Assembly: GCA_015486135.1 (NCBI GenBank)
Contig: WFSE01000141.1
Coordinates: 1-36,149, forward strand
Direction: 5' to 3'
Length of the DNA: 36,149 bases
Source: Lentisphaeria bacterium
GTDB taxonomy: Bacteria > Verrucomicrobiota > Lentisphaeria > Victivallales > JAADHT01
Both the position numbers and the translations under genes were made by a program. The stretch's first letter is position 1, and the number at the start of each line of letters is the position of its first letter. The notes beneath the pieces were generated by a model, which searched no databases, was not told where the DNA came from, and saw only the letters and a list, made by a program, of their open reading frames with translations. This document shows positions 1-7,840 of the stretch, piece after piece.

Positions 1-2
1 CC

Positions 3-194
3 CTTCTCACCCTACAATGGATCCGCCTCTCCGCGGATATCGCGTATCTCGCGGGCATATTGGTCGAAACGCTTTCTCCAAGCGAGGAGAGCGCCCCAAA
101 GGTGGCGAAAGTCGAGACAAGGGGAATCGATGGGTTTCCGTACAAACTGTTTGAGCATAAGGTAACCCTGGCCTCGGAAGGAGAAAATCCGTGA
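3..194 (+). CDS. C-terminal fragment of an unidentified protein (5' end outside the window)
   Basis: An open frame enters from the left edge and runs 63 codons to a TGA. The readable tail contains SADIAYLAGILVET and ends FEHKVTLASEGENP. Its composition looks like real protein, whereas the two other plus-strand frames here are rich in Arg and Ser. The stop overlaps the GTG start of the next gene (GTGA), the same coupling seen between the next two genes, which supports a shared operon. The ribosome site of the next gene lies inside this frame. I do not recognise the family. By position it may belong to the same surface-polysaccharide pathway as the two glycosyltransferases, but that is context only. 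Confidence 0.55.
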   Translation, partial: LLTLQWIRLSADIAYLAGILVETLSPSEESAPKVAKVETRGIDGFPYKLFEHKVTLASEGENP

Positions 195-1351
195 GAATCC
201 TATACGTCTATTTCCATAGCTATGAAGACATGCCATACCACGTCTGGGAGTGGGTCGAAGCGGCTATGGATTTGGGGCATGACGTCAGGGTTCTCACGGC
301 GGTCGCCCCGTCATTCCTGAAAAAAATAGGCTGGGACGGCAGGGTGGATGTCAAGCAAATGGAGCATTGCGGAACGGGCAAACTCAACCACCTCCGACAG
401 GCTGGAAAATTCAGGAACGCGGTGACAGAAGAGCTCGCATCCGGCAATTACGACCTGGTTTACGAGCGCTTCTCAACCATCTCATCGGCGGTAGTCGACG
501 CAGTAGCGCCCACAGAAATCAAACATTGCGTGGAAATCAACGGAATCATAGAGCACGAACTGGCGCTCTCCGGAGCATCATGGTTCCGGAAACGCTGGTT
601 CGTCCAAGCGCAAAAAAAAGTCTATGGCTCGGGCGCGCGTGTCGTGGCGGTAACGGAGAATATCCGTCAATGGATAATCGATAGCTACGGTGTCCCTCCC
701 GACATGGTCGCCGCCTTCGCCAACGGCGTGAATACCGAACGGTTCAAACCATACCCAAAAGACAAGTCCCGCGAAAAATTCTCCCTGCCACAGGACAAAT
801 TCATCATGGGATTCCTCGGAAGCCTCTACCCTTGGTGCGCTCTGGACAGCCTGATACGCGCCACCGCCGAATTCAAAGACGAGGAGAATCCCCCTCTCTT
901 CCTAATCGGCGGAGGACAGGAGCCAATGCGATCCAACCTACAAAATTTGGCGAAAGAGCTTGATGTGGACGCGATGTGCGCATTTCCCGGCGCCATTCCG
1001 TGGGAGGACGCACCTGAATTCATCGCCTCGTTCGATGTGGCCGTCAGCCTAAAAAAAGATGGCGGCGACGAAAACGTATCGTTCTCTCCGCTGAAAATAT
1101 ACGCGTATATGGCTTGCGCCAGACCAGTTCTCTTCGCTGAAGTTACGGGACTTAGAGAATTAGTGGAACACAACGTCGGATTGACGGTGAGCTCTCCGGC
1201 CTCCGCGGAAATCGCGGAAAGAATCCGCGAATTCCGCACGATGAATAAAACGCAATTGGAACAGATGGGTGCCAATGGGAGAAAGCTGGTAGTCGAGAGG
1301 CATTCTTGGGAAAAAGTCGTCGGGGATACATTGGAGTGGCTAGAAAAATGA
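191..1351 (+). CDS. Family-4-like (GT-B) glycosyltransferase
   Basis: This 386-residue protein has a two-domain GT-B layout. The N-terminal half begins with the Rossmann strand RILYVYFHSYEDMPYH. The inter-domain region contains VVAVTENIRQWI and the typical FANGVNTERFKP. The C-terminal nucleotide-sugar domain has IMGFLGSLYPWCALDSLI, FPGAIPWEDAPEFIASFDVAV and SPLKIYAYMACARPVLF. It probably transfers a sugar from a nucleotide donor to a cell-surface glycan on the cytoplasmic face of the membrane; donor and acceptor cannot be read from sequence. The start is GTG, chosen because AAGGAG lies 7 bases upstream and because it overlaps the preceding stop. Its own TGA overlaps the next start (ATGA). One oddity: relatives usually have Glu in the (F/Y)EYMA segment, but here it is Ala (YAYMA), so the second Glu of the EX7E motif is missing and activity may be altered. 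Confidence 0.87.
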   Translation: MRILYVYFHSYEDMPYHVWEWVEAAMDLGHDVRVLTAVAPSFLKKIGWDGRVDVKQMEHCGTGKLNHLRQAGKFRNAVTEELASGNYDLVYERFSTISSAVVDAVAPTEIKHCVEINGIIEHELALSGASWFRKRWFVQAQKKVYGSGARVVAVTENIRQWIIDSYGVPPDMVAAFANGVNTERFKPYPKDKSREKFSLPQDKFIMGFLGSLYPWCALDSLIRATAEFKDEENPPLFLIGGGQEPMRSNLQNLAKELDVDAMCAFPGAIPWEDAPEFIASFDVAVSLKKDGGDENVSFSPLKIYAYMACARPVLFAEVTGLRELVEHNVGLTVSSPASAEIAERIREFRTMNKTQLEQMGANGRKLVVERHSWEKVVGDTLEWLEK

Positions 1352-2520
1352 AGATATTCGCCGTTGGATTCAGCGACTTGTCCGGCAAAGCCGGGACCTC
1401 GGGCGGCGTGGTCCACCTCTTGGAAACATGCAAAGCGCTTCAGGCGCTGGACAACGATGTCACCCTCTTCGTAAGTTCCCCCGGCAAATACGACGGTGGC
1501 GAACTACCTTTCCAAGTGCTCTACCTGCCGTACGTCAATATCCGATTCATCCGTTCCCTCCTGCAACCAATATTCCTTTTCATCTGGCTATTTTGGTATT
1601 GCCTGACAGCAGATTGCGACGTCATCTACGAAAACTGCGTGATGTATTCCTTCGCCGGTGGTCTTGTAGCGAGAATTCTAGGGAAAAAACATTGTATGCA
1701 CGTCCACGGGTTCTATCCGGACGAAATGGCGATGGCCAATCACGGCGCGCTTAGGATCTCCATCGTGAAATTCTGCGAATGGATGGCTTACCACCTGAGC
1801 GACGCACTATTCTGCGTCACCCCGGTAGTCCGCGAGAAGGTCATTGAAACCTACAGCCTGAAACCGGAAAAAGCGCGGTTCGTTTACAACGGCGTGGACA
1901 TCGAACGATGCCACCCCATCCCGAAAAAGGAGGCGGCGGAAAAACTTGGCTACGACCCCAAGCGGCTCTATGTCGGCTTCACGGGATACCTTTTCCCCTG
2001 GTCGGGCGTCGACCAGCTCATCCGAGTGGCGCCGAAGGTGGTCGCAAAGTGCCCGAAGACGCTCTTCCTCATCGTGGGCAACGGCATCTGGGGCGAAAAA
2101 GAGCTCCCAAAGATGGCGGAAAAGGCCGGCGTCGGAGACAAATTCATCTTCGCCGGATACCAACCGTGGGAGAAAATCCCCCTCTTCAGTTCGCTCTACG
2201 ATGTTGGACTCACCCCCTATCCGGCGGAACGCGGAGTCGGCAGATACCGTTCCTCCATGAAATCGCTCGAATACTCCGCGGCCGGAACCCCGGTCGTTAT
2301 AACGCAGTGCGAGGGCGTATCCGATATAATCGAAAACGGCGAATGCGGCATCGTCGTCCCCCCCTCCGACGACGATGCCTTAGCGGACGCCATAATAAAA
2401 CTGCTCAAAAACGGACGACTAAGGAAAAAACTCGGCGCGAATGGCCGCAAACTCGTCGAACGCGAGTACTCATGGAAACACGTCGCAGAGAAAATGACCC
2501 GGATAATGAGAGATTGCTGA
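1348..2520 (+). CDS. Family-4 (GT-B) glycosyltransferase
   Basis: This 390-residue protein begins MKIFAVGFSDLSGKAGTSGG, the usual N-terminal donor/acceptor loop of family-4 enzymes. A hydrophobic stretch around residues 68-90 (LLQPIFLFIWLFWYCL) may be a membrane-contact helix. The C-terminal domain has FVYNGVDIERCHP, YVGFTGYLFPWSGVDQLI, IFAGYQPWEKIPLFSSLYDVG and SSMKSLEYSAAGTPVV, with the conserved Glu present, unlike its upstream paralogue. It probably builds a surface polysaccharide or lipid-linked glycan together with that paralogue. The ATG overlaps the preceding TGA. An in-frame upstream ATG at 1306 lies inside the previous gene and is less likely. The last codons and the TGA lie inside a repeat element that begins at about 2510, so the natural C-terminus may have been changed slightly by that insertion. 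Confidence 0.9.
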   Translation: MKIFAVGFSDLSGKAGTSGGVVHLLETCKALQALDNDVTLFVSSPGKYDGGELPFQVLYLPYVNIRFIRSLLQPIFLFIWLFWYCLTADCDVIYENCVMYSFAGGLVARILGKKHCMHVHGFYPDEMAMANHGALRISIVKFCEWMAYHLSDALFCVTPVVREKVIETYSLKPEKARFVYNGVDIERCHPIPKKEAAEKLGYDPKRLYVGFTGYLFPWSGVDQLIRVAPKVVAKCPKTLFLIVGNGIWGEKELPKMAEKAGVGDKFIFAGYQPWEKIPLFSSLYDVGLTPYPAERGVGRYRSSMKSLEYSAAGTPVVITQCEGVSDIIENGECGIVVPPSDDDALADAIIKLLKNGRLRKKLGANGRKLVEREYSWKHVAEKMTRIMRDC

Positions 2521-2644
2521 AAAAGTCGGAAACGCAAGGAGCGTGAAGCTCGAAAGGCTGCTTGGCCGTGTCCGTCCACGCTACCATCAAAAAAAAGGGT
2601 TAACCCAATGAGAACTAAGCATTTGACAATTATCCGGCGAACCC
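2510..2644 (+). repeat. Copy B of the GGGCT-end element (degenerate MITE-like repeat)
   Basis: The left end reads GAGATTGCTGAAAAAGTCGG, matching 16 of the first 19 bases of the intact copy at 33396. The last 45 bases (2600-2644) match the right end of that copy at about 35 of 45 positions, including AAGCAtTTGaCAATTAT. The middle is shorter than and different from the intact copy (135 against 246 bp). The flanks show only a weak possible duplication (TAATGA left, TAATTC right), so this is an older copy. It contains the stop of the upstream glycosyltransferase and the ATG of the downstream secreted protein. Confidence 0.65.
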
Positions 2645-4431
2645 TAATTCCAGCGGGGATATACGCGTTGGCGTTGTTCGCGGCATCCGCCCTCAATGCG
2701 CTGGCGCCGCCATACGTCTCCGATGCCGAACTGGCTCGTTATCCCGTCATCGTAGTCGCCAAATGGGACAAAACACCATGGAAACCCCACTACAAATATG
2801 GCAAGTTCGAAGATACGGGAGAAAAAGTAATCGAAAAAGAAGAATACTTCACGGAACTCGAGATTTTGCGCGTAATCAAGGGAGATGTCAAGCCCGGCCT
2901 TCACAAATTGAAAATTGGCTATGGCCTTGGATGGGACAAGGATGGTGAATTCGTCTCCAGCGGAACATCCACAGACATGTCCGGGGATGTATCAAACGCC
3001 TCCGAGCCGAATATATGGTTTTTGAAGAAGACCCGAAGCTGGGACGAGAACGACAAAACGGAATATCTCTCCGCCAGCAACTACCGGGAGCTACAACCTT
3101 TGCCCCTAGAGCGGTTCTACGCGGTCTTGGGGGGAGACAACCCAAAAGAGAAAATCCCCAAATTTCTCGACTCCAAAAACTCCGAAGAGGTATCCAGGGC
3201 GCTGGAATATGTTTTCGGATACCATTTGGCATGGCCTTACAACTCCAGGTTTGACAAGATGTACAACATGTCAAAAACCTTCGACCCTTTGCCGGGAGCG
3301 GCCGAAATGGCGGCGAAAGTAATCGCCCGGAAAGACTTGAAATCAGTGCGTGTCTCGGCCATGACAATCTACGCGTCCCTCAAAGGCGCGGAATGCGCGG
3401 ATTATGTCAGACAATTTTTGGCGGATGAATTTATCGACCTTAGGGGCATGGCGGTCTGCATCCTAGCGCATTACAAAGACGAACAATCCATCGACGACAT
3501 CAACAACGCGGTTCCAGGGATAACCAAGTGCCACGGCTTTTCGCATCTGATTATCGACACAATCCGCGAATGGGGCGATATACGCCTAACACCGGCCTTG
3601 ATCAGTTTTTTGGACACCAATCAGGGTTTCCAGTCCGCGGCTAGCGGAGCGAACGACGCGCTTTTCGCGATTACCGGGGCGCGCTTCCCGTATTCGGTGA
3701 ATCGCTCAATGGCTATCTGGAAAAAAATTGCGGACATATCGAATCCAAAAGAGCAGCGGGAAGCGCTCAAAAAGTTATTGGAGGACTACGCCGTCCACCT
3801 TGAAGCGGAACTTTGCGGGTCACCCGAAAAAGCTTTCGTCCGAATAACGAACAAAAGCAAACACGCGGTCGCCATAACCAGCAAGCCTTCGGGACTAAAT
3901 CTGCGCACTCCGAGGATGATGTTTTCCGGCCCGTTTGAAACAGATACGGATAGCCAGACAGAAAATCCACCTTCCCAAAACGCCAACATAGCCTCCACCA
4001 CCATTGTCAACAACGAAAAACAAGCGAAATTCGTAATTCTGAAGCCGGGAAAAGCCATCGACCTCCCCGTCAAATTGAATCCCTTATTCCTAGTTTCAGA
4101 CCCGGCTAAAAGGAAGATGACCATAAAATTCGACCAACTCGCAAAAGGACTGAATGTCGCGTCGTGGGTCGGGAACCTGGAGGTGAAAACATCCCCGGAC
4201 TGGCGGGAAAACCGAATCACCAAAAAGGTCAAGAAAACTTGGCCTAACGGCAACTTGAAAACGGTGGGACAAACCACGAACGGCACGCGCTGTGGCAAAT
4301 GGGAGTTTTTCAACGAACAGGGCGATCGTGTGAAAATAGTGGATTACGACAACGGAACCACCGCCACTTGCAATGCGGAGCATCCGGATAACAAAGGCGC
4401 CGGGATAATACACAAAAATAACAAGGACTGA
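2608..4431 (+). CDS. Secreted HEAT-repeat-like protein with C-terminal MORN/YwqK-like repeat
   Basis: This 607-residue protein of unknown function has a signal peptide: Arg/Lys-rich start MRTKHLTIIRR, hydrophobic core IYALALFAASAL, likely cleavage after NALA near residue 33. Residues about 40-165 form a compact domain (VIVVAKWDKTP, FTELEILRVIKGDVKPG, NIWFLKK). Residues about 195-370 are helical and HEAT-like, with paired helices around SVRVSAMTIYASLKGAECAD and LRGMAVCILAHYKDEQSI. Residues about 390-540 look beta-rich. The tail has one motif of the MORN/YwqK type (WPNGNLKTVGQTTNGTRCGKWEFFNEQG). It probably acts in the periplasm or at the cell surface as a binding protein. The start codon and first 12 residues lie inside repeat copy B. 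AAGGG 8 bases before the ATG is the only ribosome-site candidate. The dehydrogenase gene follows after 2 bases. Confidence 0.75.
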   Translation: MRTKHLTIIRRTLIPAGIYALALFAASALNALAPPYVSDAELARYPVIVVAKWDKTPWKPHYKYGKFEDTGEKVIEKEEYFTELEILRVIKGDVKPGLHKLKIGYGLGWDKDGEFVSSGTSTDMSGDVSNASEPNIWFLKKTRSWDENDKTEYLSASNYRELQPLPLERFYAVLGGDNPKEKIPKFLDSKNSEEVSRALEYVFGYHLAWPYNSRFDKMYNMSKTFDPLPGAAEMAAKVIARKDLKSVRVSAMTIYASLKGAECADYVRQFLADEFIDLRGMAVCILAHYKDEQSIDDINNAVPGITKCHGFSHLIIDTIREWGDIRLTPALISFLDTNQGFQSAASGANDALFAITGARFPYSVNRSMAIWKKIADISNPKEQREALKKLLEDYAVHLEAELCGSPEKAFVRITNKSKHAVAITSKPSGLNLRTPRMMFSGPFETDTDSQTENPPSQNANIASTTIVNNEKQAKFVILKPGKAIDLPVKLNPLFLVSDPAKRKMTIKFDQLAKGLNVASWVGNLEVKTSPDWRENRITKKVKKTWPNGNLKTVGQTTNGTRCGKWEFFNEQGDRVKIVDYDNGTTATCNAEHPDNKGAGIIHKNNKD

Positions 4432-4433
4432 AC

Positions 4434-5159
4434 ATGAACGAGAAGAAAACGATCATCATAACGGGCGGGGGACGCGGGATTGGCGCGGCCACGGCTTTGG
4501 AATTCGCCAAGTCGGGCGACCGCAACCTTGTGTTGGCGTCTAGAACCGCCGCGGAAATCGCGGAAACCGCGGAGCGTTGCCAAGCGCTAGGGGCGGAATG
4601 CCTGGCGATTCCCACCGATGTCACCGACGAGGCCCAGGTGGAAAACCTTTTCCGCGAAACCCGCGAACGCTTCGGGGCCGTCGACATCCTCGTCAACAAC
4701 GCCGGCGCCGGCATCTTCAAACCCATAGTGGAAACCACGCTCGACGATTGGCGGAAAGTCATCGATGTAAATGCGACTTCCGCGTTCCTGTGCTCCCGCG
4801 AGGCGCTCAAAATAATGATTCCGCAACAGTCCGGCGTCATTGTGAACGTCGCCTCCGTTGTGGGAATAGCGGGATACCCGAACCAAGCCGCCTATACGGC
4901 GTCGAAACACGCCATGGTCGGTTTGACGAAAGTCATAGCGGAAGAGGGCAAAAATGCGGGAATACGGGCGCATGTCGTTTGCCCCGGCGGTGTCGACACC
5001 GAAATGGCGCGCCAAGCCAGGCCCGACCTCGACCCCGAAATACTCATCAACCCGGAAACCGTGGCGGAAACAATCGCGTTCCTCGCGAACCTTCCGAAAA
5101 ACGCTTCGATAGATATCGTCCACCTTCGCCGCTTCGGTAGCAAGTCGTTCCTTTTGTAG
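4434..5159 (+). CDS. Short-chain dehydrogenase/reductase (SDR family)
   Basis: This 241-residue classical SDR has the cofactor loop TGGGRGIG at residues 10-17, NNAG at 88-91 and the catalytic set Asn113, Ser141, Tyr154 and Lys158 (YTASK). The length is typical of 3-oxoacyl-reductase-like or sugar/alcohol dehydrogenases. It should carry out NAD(P)-dependent oxidation or reduction of a hydroxyl or keto group in the cytoplasm; the substrate is not deducible. AAGGA lies 6 bases before the ATG, and the gene starts 2 bases after the HEAT-like gene, so the two are probably cotranscribed. The last codon is followed by TAG, whose G is the first base of a GGGCTCACTGA element end. The C-terminal segment (DIVHLRRFGSKSFLL) lacks the usual substrate-loop ending VDGG and looks divergent. 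Confidence 0.88.
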   Translation: MNEKKTIIITGGGRGIGAATALEFAKSGDRNLVLASRTAAEIAETAERCQALGAECLAIPTDVTDEAQVENLFRETRERFGAVDILVNNAGAGIFKPIVETTLDDWRKVIDVNATSAFLCSREALKIMIPQQSGVIVNVASVVGIAGYPNQAAYTASKHAMVGLTKVIAEEGKNAGIRAHVVCPGGVDTEMARQARPDLDPEILINPETVAETIAFLANLPKNASIDIVHLRRFGSKSFLL

Positions 5160-5176
5160 GGCTCACTGATTTGTCA
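5159..5176 (+). repeat. Copy D: solitary end of the GGGCT-end element
   Basis: GGGCTCACTGA begins at the G of the dehydrogenase TAG stop and matches the right-end terminal repeat of the intact element at 33641 over 11 bases. The following TTTGTC matches the left-end continuation (AAAAAGTC) only loosely. No opposite end was found nearby, so this is either a remnant or chance. Its placement exactly at a stop codon repeats the arrangement at rpsS. Confidence 0.4.
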
Positions 5177-5521
5177 GACTCCCCCAAATGAGCCACGCAT
5201 TGACACGAATCAACACGAATGTTTTTAACTCCCTGTCCCGCATTCCCCTATCCTTTCATGGGAGTTATGGGAGCTATGGGACGTTATGGGAAAAAGAGGA
5301 AACCGATCCGTCCTACAGCCCCACAGGCTCATCCTTCCGTTCGCTCCGCGAACCCTCGCGGGCTTTGCGGAAGGACTTTCAGCGGACTCATCCTCCTTCG
5401 CTATGCTTGCGGGGTCAGTTCCGCACTTCGACTTTCCTTCGGAGAAGTCGGAAGTGCTGGTCCCGACCCCACTCCCCTGTCTCACGGATTCACGGACTCA
5501 CAGCCCCCCGTCCATTCGCGC
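5160..5521. other. Repeat-rich non-coding spacer between convergent genes
   Basis: No convincing gene is present. The spacer holds, in order: the element end described separately; CACGAATCAACACGAATG-type short direct repeats near 5200-5220; a tandem array of ATGGGAGTT/ATGGGAGCT/ATGGGACGTT units at 5258-5290; a stem CCTTCCG/CGGAAGG near 5333-5376 with an inner CGCGA/TCGCG stem; a long imperfect palindrome at 5411-5470; and paired CACGGATT/CACGGACT repeats near 5482-5500. Small open frames occur on both strands but have repetitive, Ser/Pro/Arg-rich products without ribosome sites. Confidence 0.7.
5411..5470. terminator. Large imperfect inverted repeat, possible bidirectional terminator
   Basis: Arms pair as GGGGTC (5411-5416) with GACCCC (5465-5470), then GCACTTC (5423-5429) with GAAGTGC (5451-5457), then GACTT with AAGTC and TCC with GGA around a TTC loop. 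It sits between two convergent transcription units, where a bidirectional terminator is expected. No T-run follows in either direction, so it is not a canonical intrinsic terminator and may instead be a dispersed palindromic repeat. Confidence 0.4.
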
Positions 5522-7138
5522 TTATTCATGGCTGCTCTCCTCCCTGTTTTTTTTCGTCATGACGATGCCGTCTTTCGCTTTCAGGGTAATGGTGAGGTCC
5601 AACTTGGACGCTAGTTCCTCCGGATTTGGGAGGAGGGTGCTTGGAATATCGTTGAAATAAACCACCACCGCGTTATTCGCATCGAGATCGTGCTTCATAA
5701 CATCCAATTGAAGATCGAGCTTCGGGTTTGGCGCCCCGTCTTTGAGTTTCCGCGGTATCGCCGACGCGGAACGTTTGAGCTGGTAATACAATCCGGCGGC
5801 GCCATTGGTGTAAACGGGAACGTCTTCCGACAATTTTTTGACATAAGCGACTAGAGGTGATTCCGACCAAGCAACACTGGAAAACTCCAAGCCGTTCTCG
5901 TGGATATTGGCGCATAGAGCCGCGCATCTGAATCCGTATGACACCATAAGGGCGACGGCCAGAGTTTCCAATATTAGCCGTCCCGTCCGGCCCCAACTCG
6001 AAGCCAGGGAACTCAAGGCCACGGCGACTACAAGCAATCCCGCGACGAACTCGGGCGCCATGATCCTGTAGCTCAACGGAGTGGTATAGTCGAACAAGGA
6101 TATGGACGCGACCAAAAAGAGTGGATAAACGCCCGCGAAAACCGCGGCCACCTTGAACCACGGAGCCGAATTATTCCAGAAATCCATGATAAAAGGCTCC
6201 CTCCGCTTGAGATGCGGGAGAGATGCGAAAAAGACCGCTAGAACCGCGGACGACAGGACGAACGACGCGATCACCAGAATGAACGGCGCGTCCGGGGACG
6301 ATAGCGCGACTTTGATACCCGCAAGCGAGCCATCCGGGAGGATAACAAACAACGCGGAACGCGCGAGTTGTCGCAAATGCGCCAACCCTATCGGATGGAA
6401 CGCCAAACGCCTATCCGCCGCGCTACCAGCGGAAATCGCGTTTCCCGCCATCCACAACGCCAATGGCGCCAGCGCCACGGCGGCAAACACCACCGAGTCC
6501 CGCAAACGCTTTTTCAATGTCCGCTCTAGCGAGGGAGACGCTAGAAACAACGCCACGGCCGCGACAAGCGCTACTCCTGTGTAGCGTTGCAAGCACGCCA
6601 AAGCGGCTAGCCCCCCCGATAAAAGGAGAAGATTCGTCCATCCACGCTCGGCATACCACCCTACCGTCAGAATAGTCGAAAGGAGAAACACAAGGAACAA
6701 CGCCTCGGAAAGCGCCTTGGCGTGGACAATCACCATATATTCGGAAGTGGCGAAAATAATAATCACCGCCGCCAAGCCCCGTCCAGTCAGTCCCATCCTC
6801 GACGCCAATATCCCCACCAATGCGATATTCGCAGAAAAAACCGTTACATTCAACACCAGCGCCGCAGTTTCGACGGAACAGCGCCCCCAACTGGCGGCAA
6901 GCGCCAACAACGCCGGATAAAGCGGAGGGAAATGGGTCATGGGCGCGTCCAAGCCGAAAGCGGTCACCCGCATAGCGCCGGTCTTTAGAATATTCTCCGC
7001 CACGTTCAAATACACGACGGAATCGGTGGACACCCCAACGCCATGTGTTCCCAGGACCACGAAAAGTGCGGTTCCCGCGACAGCCGCCAGCACGAACGGG
7101 AGGATTTTGTCAGTCTCCGAAATATCGTTCGTTCGCAT
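5522..7138 (-). CDS. Family-39-type membrane glycosyltransferase (ArnT/PMT_2-like)
   Basis: This 538-residue polytopic protein has about ten hydrophobic helices spread over residues 12-420, then a soluble C-terminal part of about 120 residues. The first periplasmic loop has the arrangement expected of PMT_2/ArnT-type enzymes: GVSTDSVVYLNVAENIL, with the likely catalytic Asp near residue 39, followed by THFPPLYPALLAL. Such enzymes transfer sugars from polyprenyl-phosphate donors to lipid or protein acceptors on the outer face of the inner membrane. It is the last gene of the minus-strand run, 12 bases after a small membrane protein. The ribosome site (GGGAT) is weak. Substrate and acceptor cannot be predicted. 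Confidence 0.8.
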   Translation of the reverse strand: MRTNDISETDKILPFVLAAVAGTALFVVLGTHGVGVSTDSVVYLNVAENILKTGAMRVTAFGLDAPMTHFPPLYPALLALAASWGRCSVETAALVLNVTVFSANIALVGILASRMGLTGRGLAAVIIIFATSEYMVIVHAKALSEALFLVFLLSTILTVGWYAERGWTNLLLLSGGLAALACLQRYTGVALVAAVALFLASPSLERTLKKRLRDSVVFAAVALAPLALWMAGNAISAGSAADRRLAFHPIGLAHLRQLARSALFVILPDGSLAGIKVALSSPDAPFILVIASFVLSSAVLAVFFASLPHLKRREPFIMDFWNNSAPWFKVAAVFAGVYPLFLVASISLFDYTTPLSYRIMAPEFVAGLLVVAVALSSLASSWGRTGRLILETLAVALMVSYGFRCAALCANIHENGLEFSSVAWSESPLVAYVKKLSEDVPVYTNGAAGLYYQLKRSASAIPRKLKDGAPNPKLDLQLDVMKHDLDANNAVVVYFNDIPSTLLPNPEELASKLDLTITLKAKDGIVMTKKNREESSHE

Positions 7139-7150
7139 ATCACTATCCCG

Positions 7151-7840
7151 TTATGAGGCCATCGAACGCCCCCGCAAGGAATGCGCAGCCGATATCGCCG
7201 CCAGTGCGGCGGCGATCGCGATTCCCAAGATGGCGGAGACCGCGGTGATGGTTAAAAACATCTTTTCGACTTGGAACGAGTGTCGCGCCGCGGACACCGC
7301 GGAAGGATGGATCGTGACAATGGAATAGATAGAGCCAAGAGCCCCCATCGCTCCGGCAATAGCCACTATCAACGCCGCGGCCAATGCGAACCATAGCGAT
7401 TTCGCCCTTCCCGAGCCTGTTTTCCGTATGTCGCTGGAACCGCCATGCCGTTCCGCCGCGGTTTTAGCCATCATAAAGGCTATCGCCAAGCCGAGCAATT
7501 GCACAAAAGCCGAAATCGCAGAAAACCACAGAGAAACCTCGGCTTGCCACATGCATACTTCGAGCATTTTCGCTTTTTCCGCTCCAGTTGTCGCTCCAAG
7601 GATGGCAAAGGAGTCAATATATCCGCATAGCGTTCCCGAAGCGCCAGCGGCCAAAGTCGCTCCCGCGCAAAACGCAAGCAGTTTCAAGGGTAGCGGATAG
7701 CGGTGTCCGTCACATCTTCCCGCGGACGCTAGGGCCCAAAAAACCAAAAGCATTCCCGCTATCGAGCACATGAAGACCAACAACCAAGTCAATATACCAA
7801 CAGTTCCGCTGTCAGCGACAATTTTAAACAAAGAGGTCAT
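7151..7840 (-). CDS. Small polytopic membrane protein, possibly MotA/TolQ/ExbB-like
   Basis: This 229-residue protein has four or five predicted membrane helices: residues about 15-38, 52-70, 103-125, 148-170 and 190-215. The order of helices, with a Gly/Ala-rich helix (FCAGATLAAGASGTLCGYI) before a helix beginning EVSLWFSAISAFVQLLGLAIAF, resembles the proton-channel subunits TolQ/ExbB/MotA, but the conserved motifs are weak. Its ATG overlaps the stop of the similar gene upstream (ATGA), with GGAGAG 6 bases before the start, so the two are translationally coupled and probably form a complex. No ExbD/TolR-like partner is present. The family assignment is tentative. Confidence 0.6.
   Translation of the reverse strand: MTSLFKIVADSGTVGILTWLLVFMCSIAGMLLVFWALASAGRCDGHRYPLPLKLLAFCAGATLAAGASGTLCGYIDSFAILGATTGAEKAKMLEVCMWQAEVSLWFSAISAFVQLLGLAIAFMMAKTAAERHGGSSDIRKTGSGRAKSLWFALAAALIVAIAGAMGALGSIYSIVTIHPSAVSAARHSFQVEKMFLTITAVSAILGIAIAAALAAISAAHSLRGRSMAS

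Noticed and set aside
5188-5660. Three overlapping plus-strand frames of 124-131 codons in the spacer after the dehydrogenase
   Set aside because: They run through tandem repeats and palindromes and into the antisense of the glycosyltransferase; no ribosome sites and no sensible protein composition.
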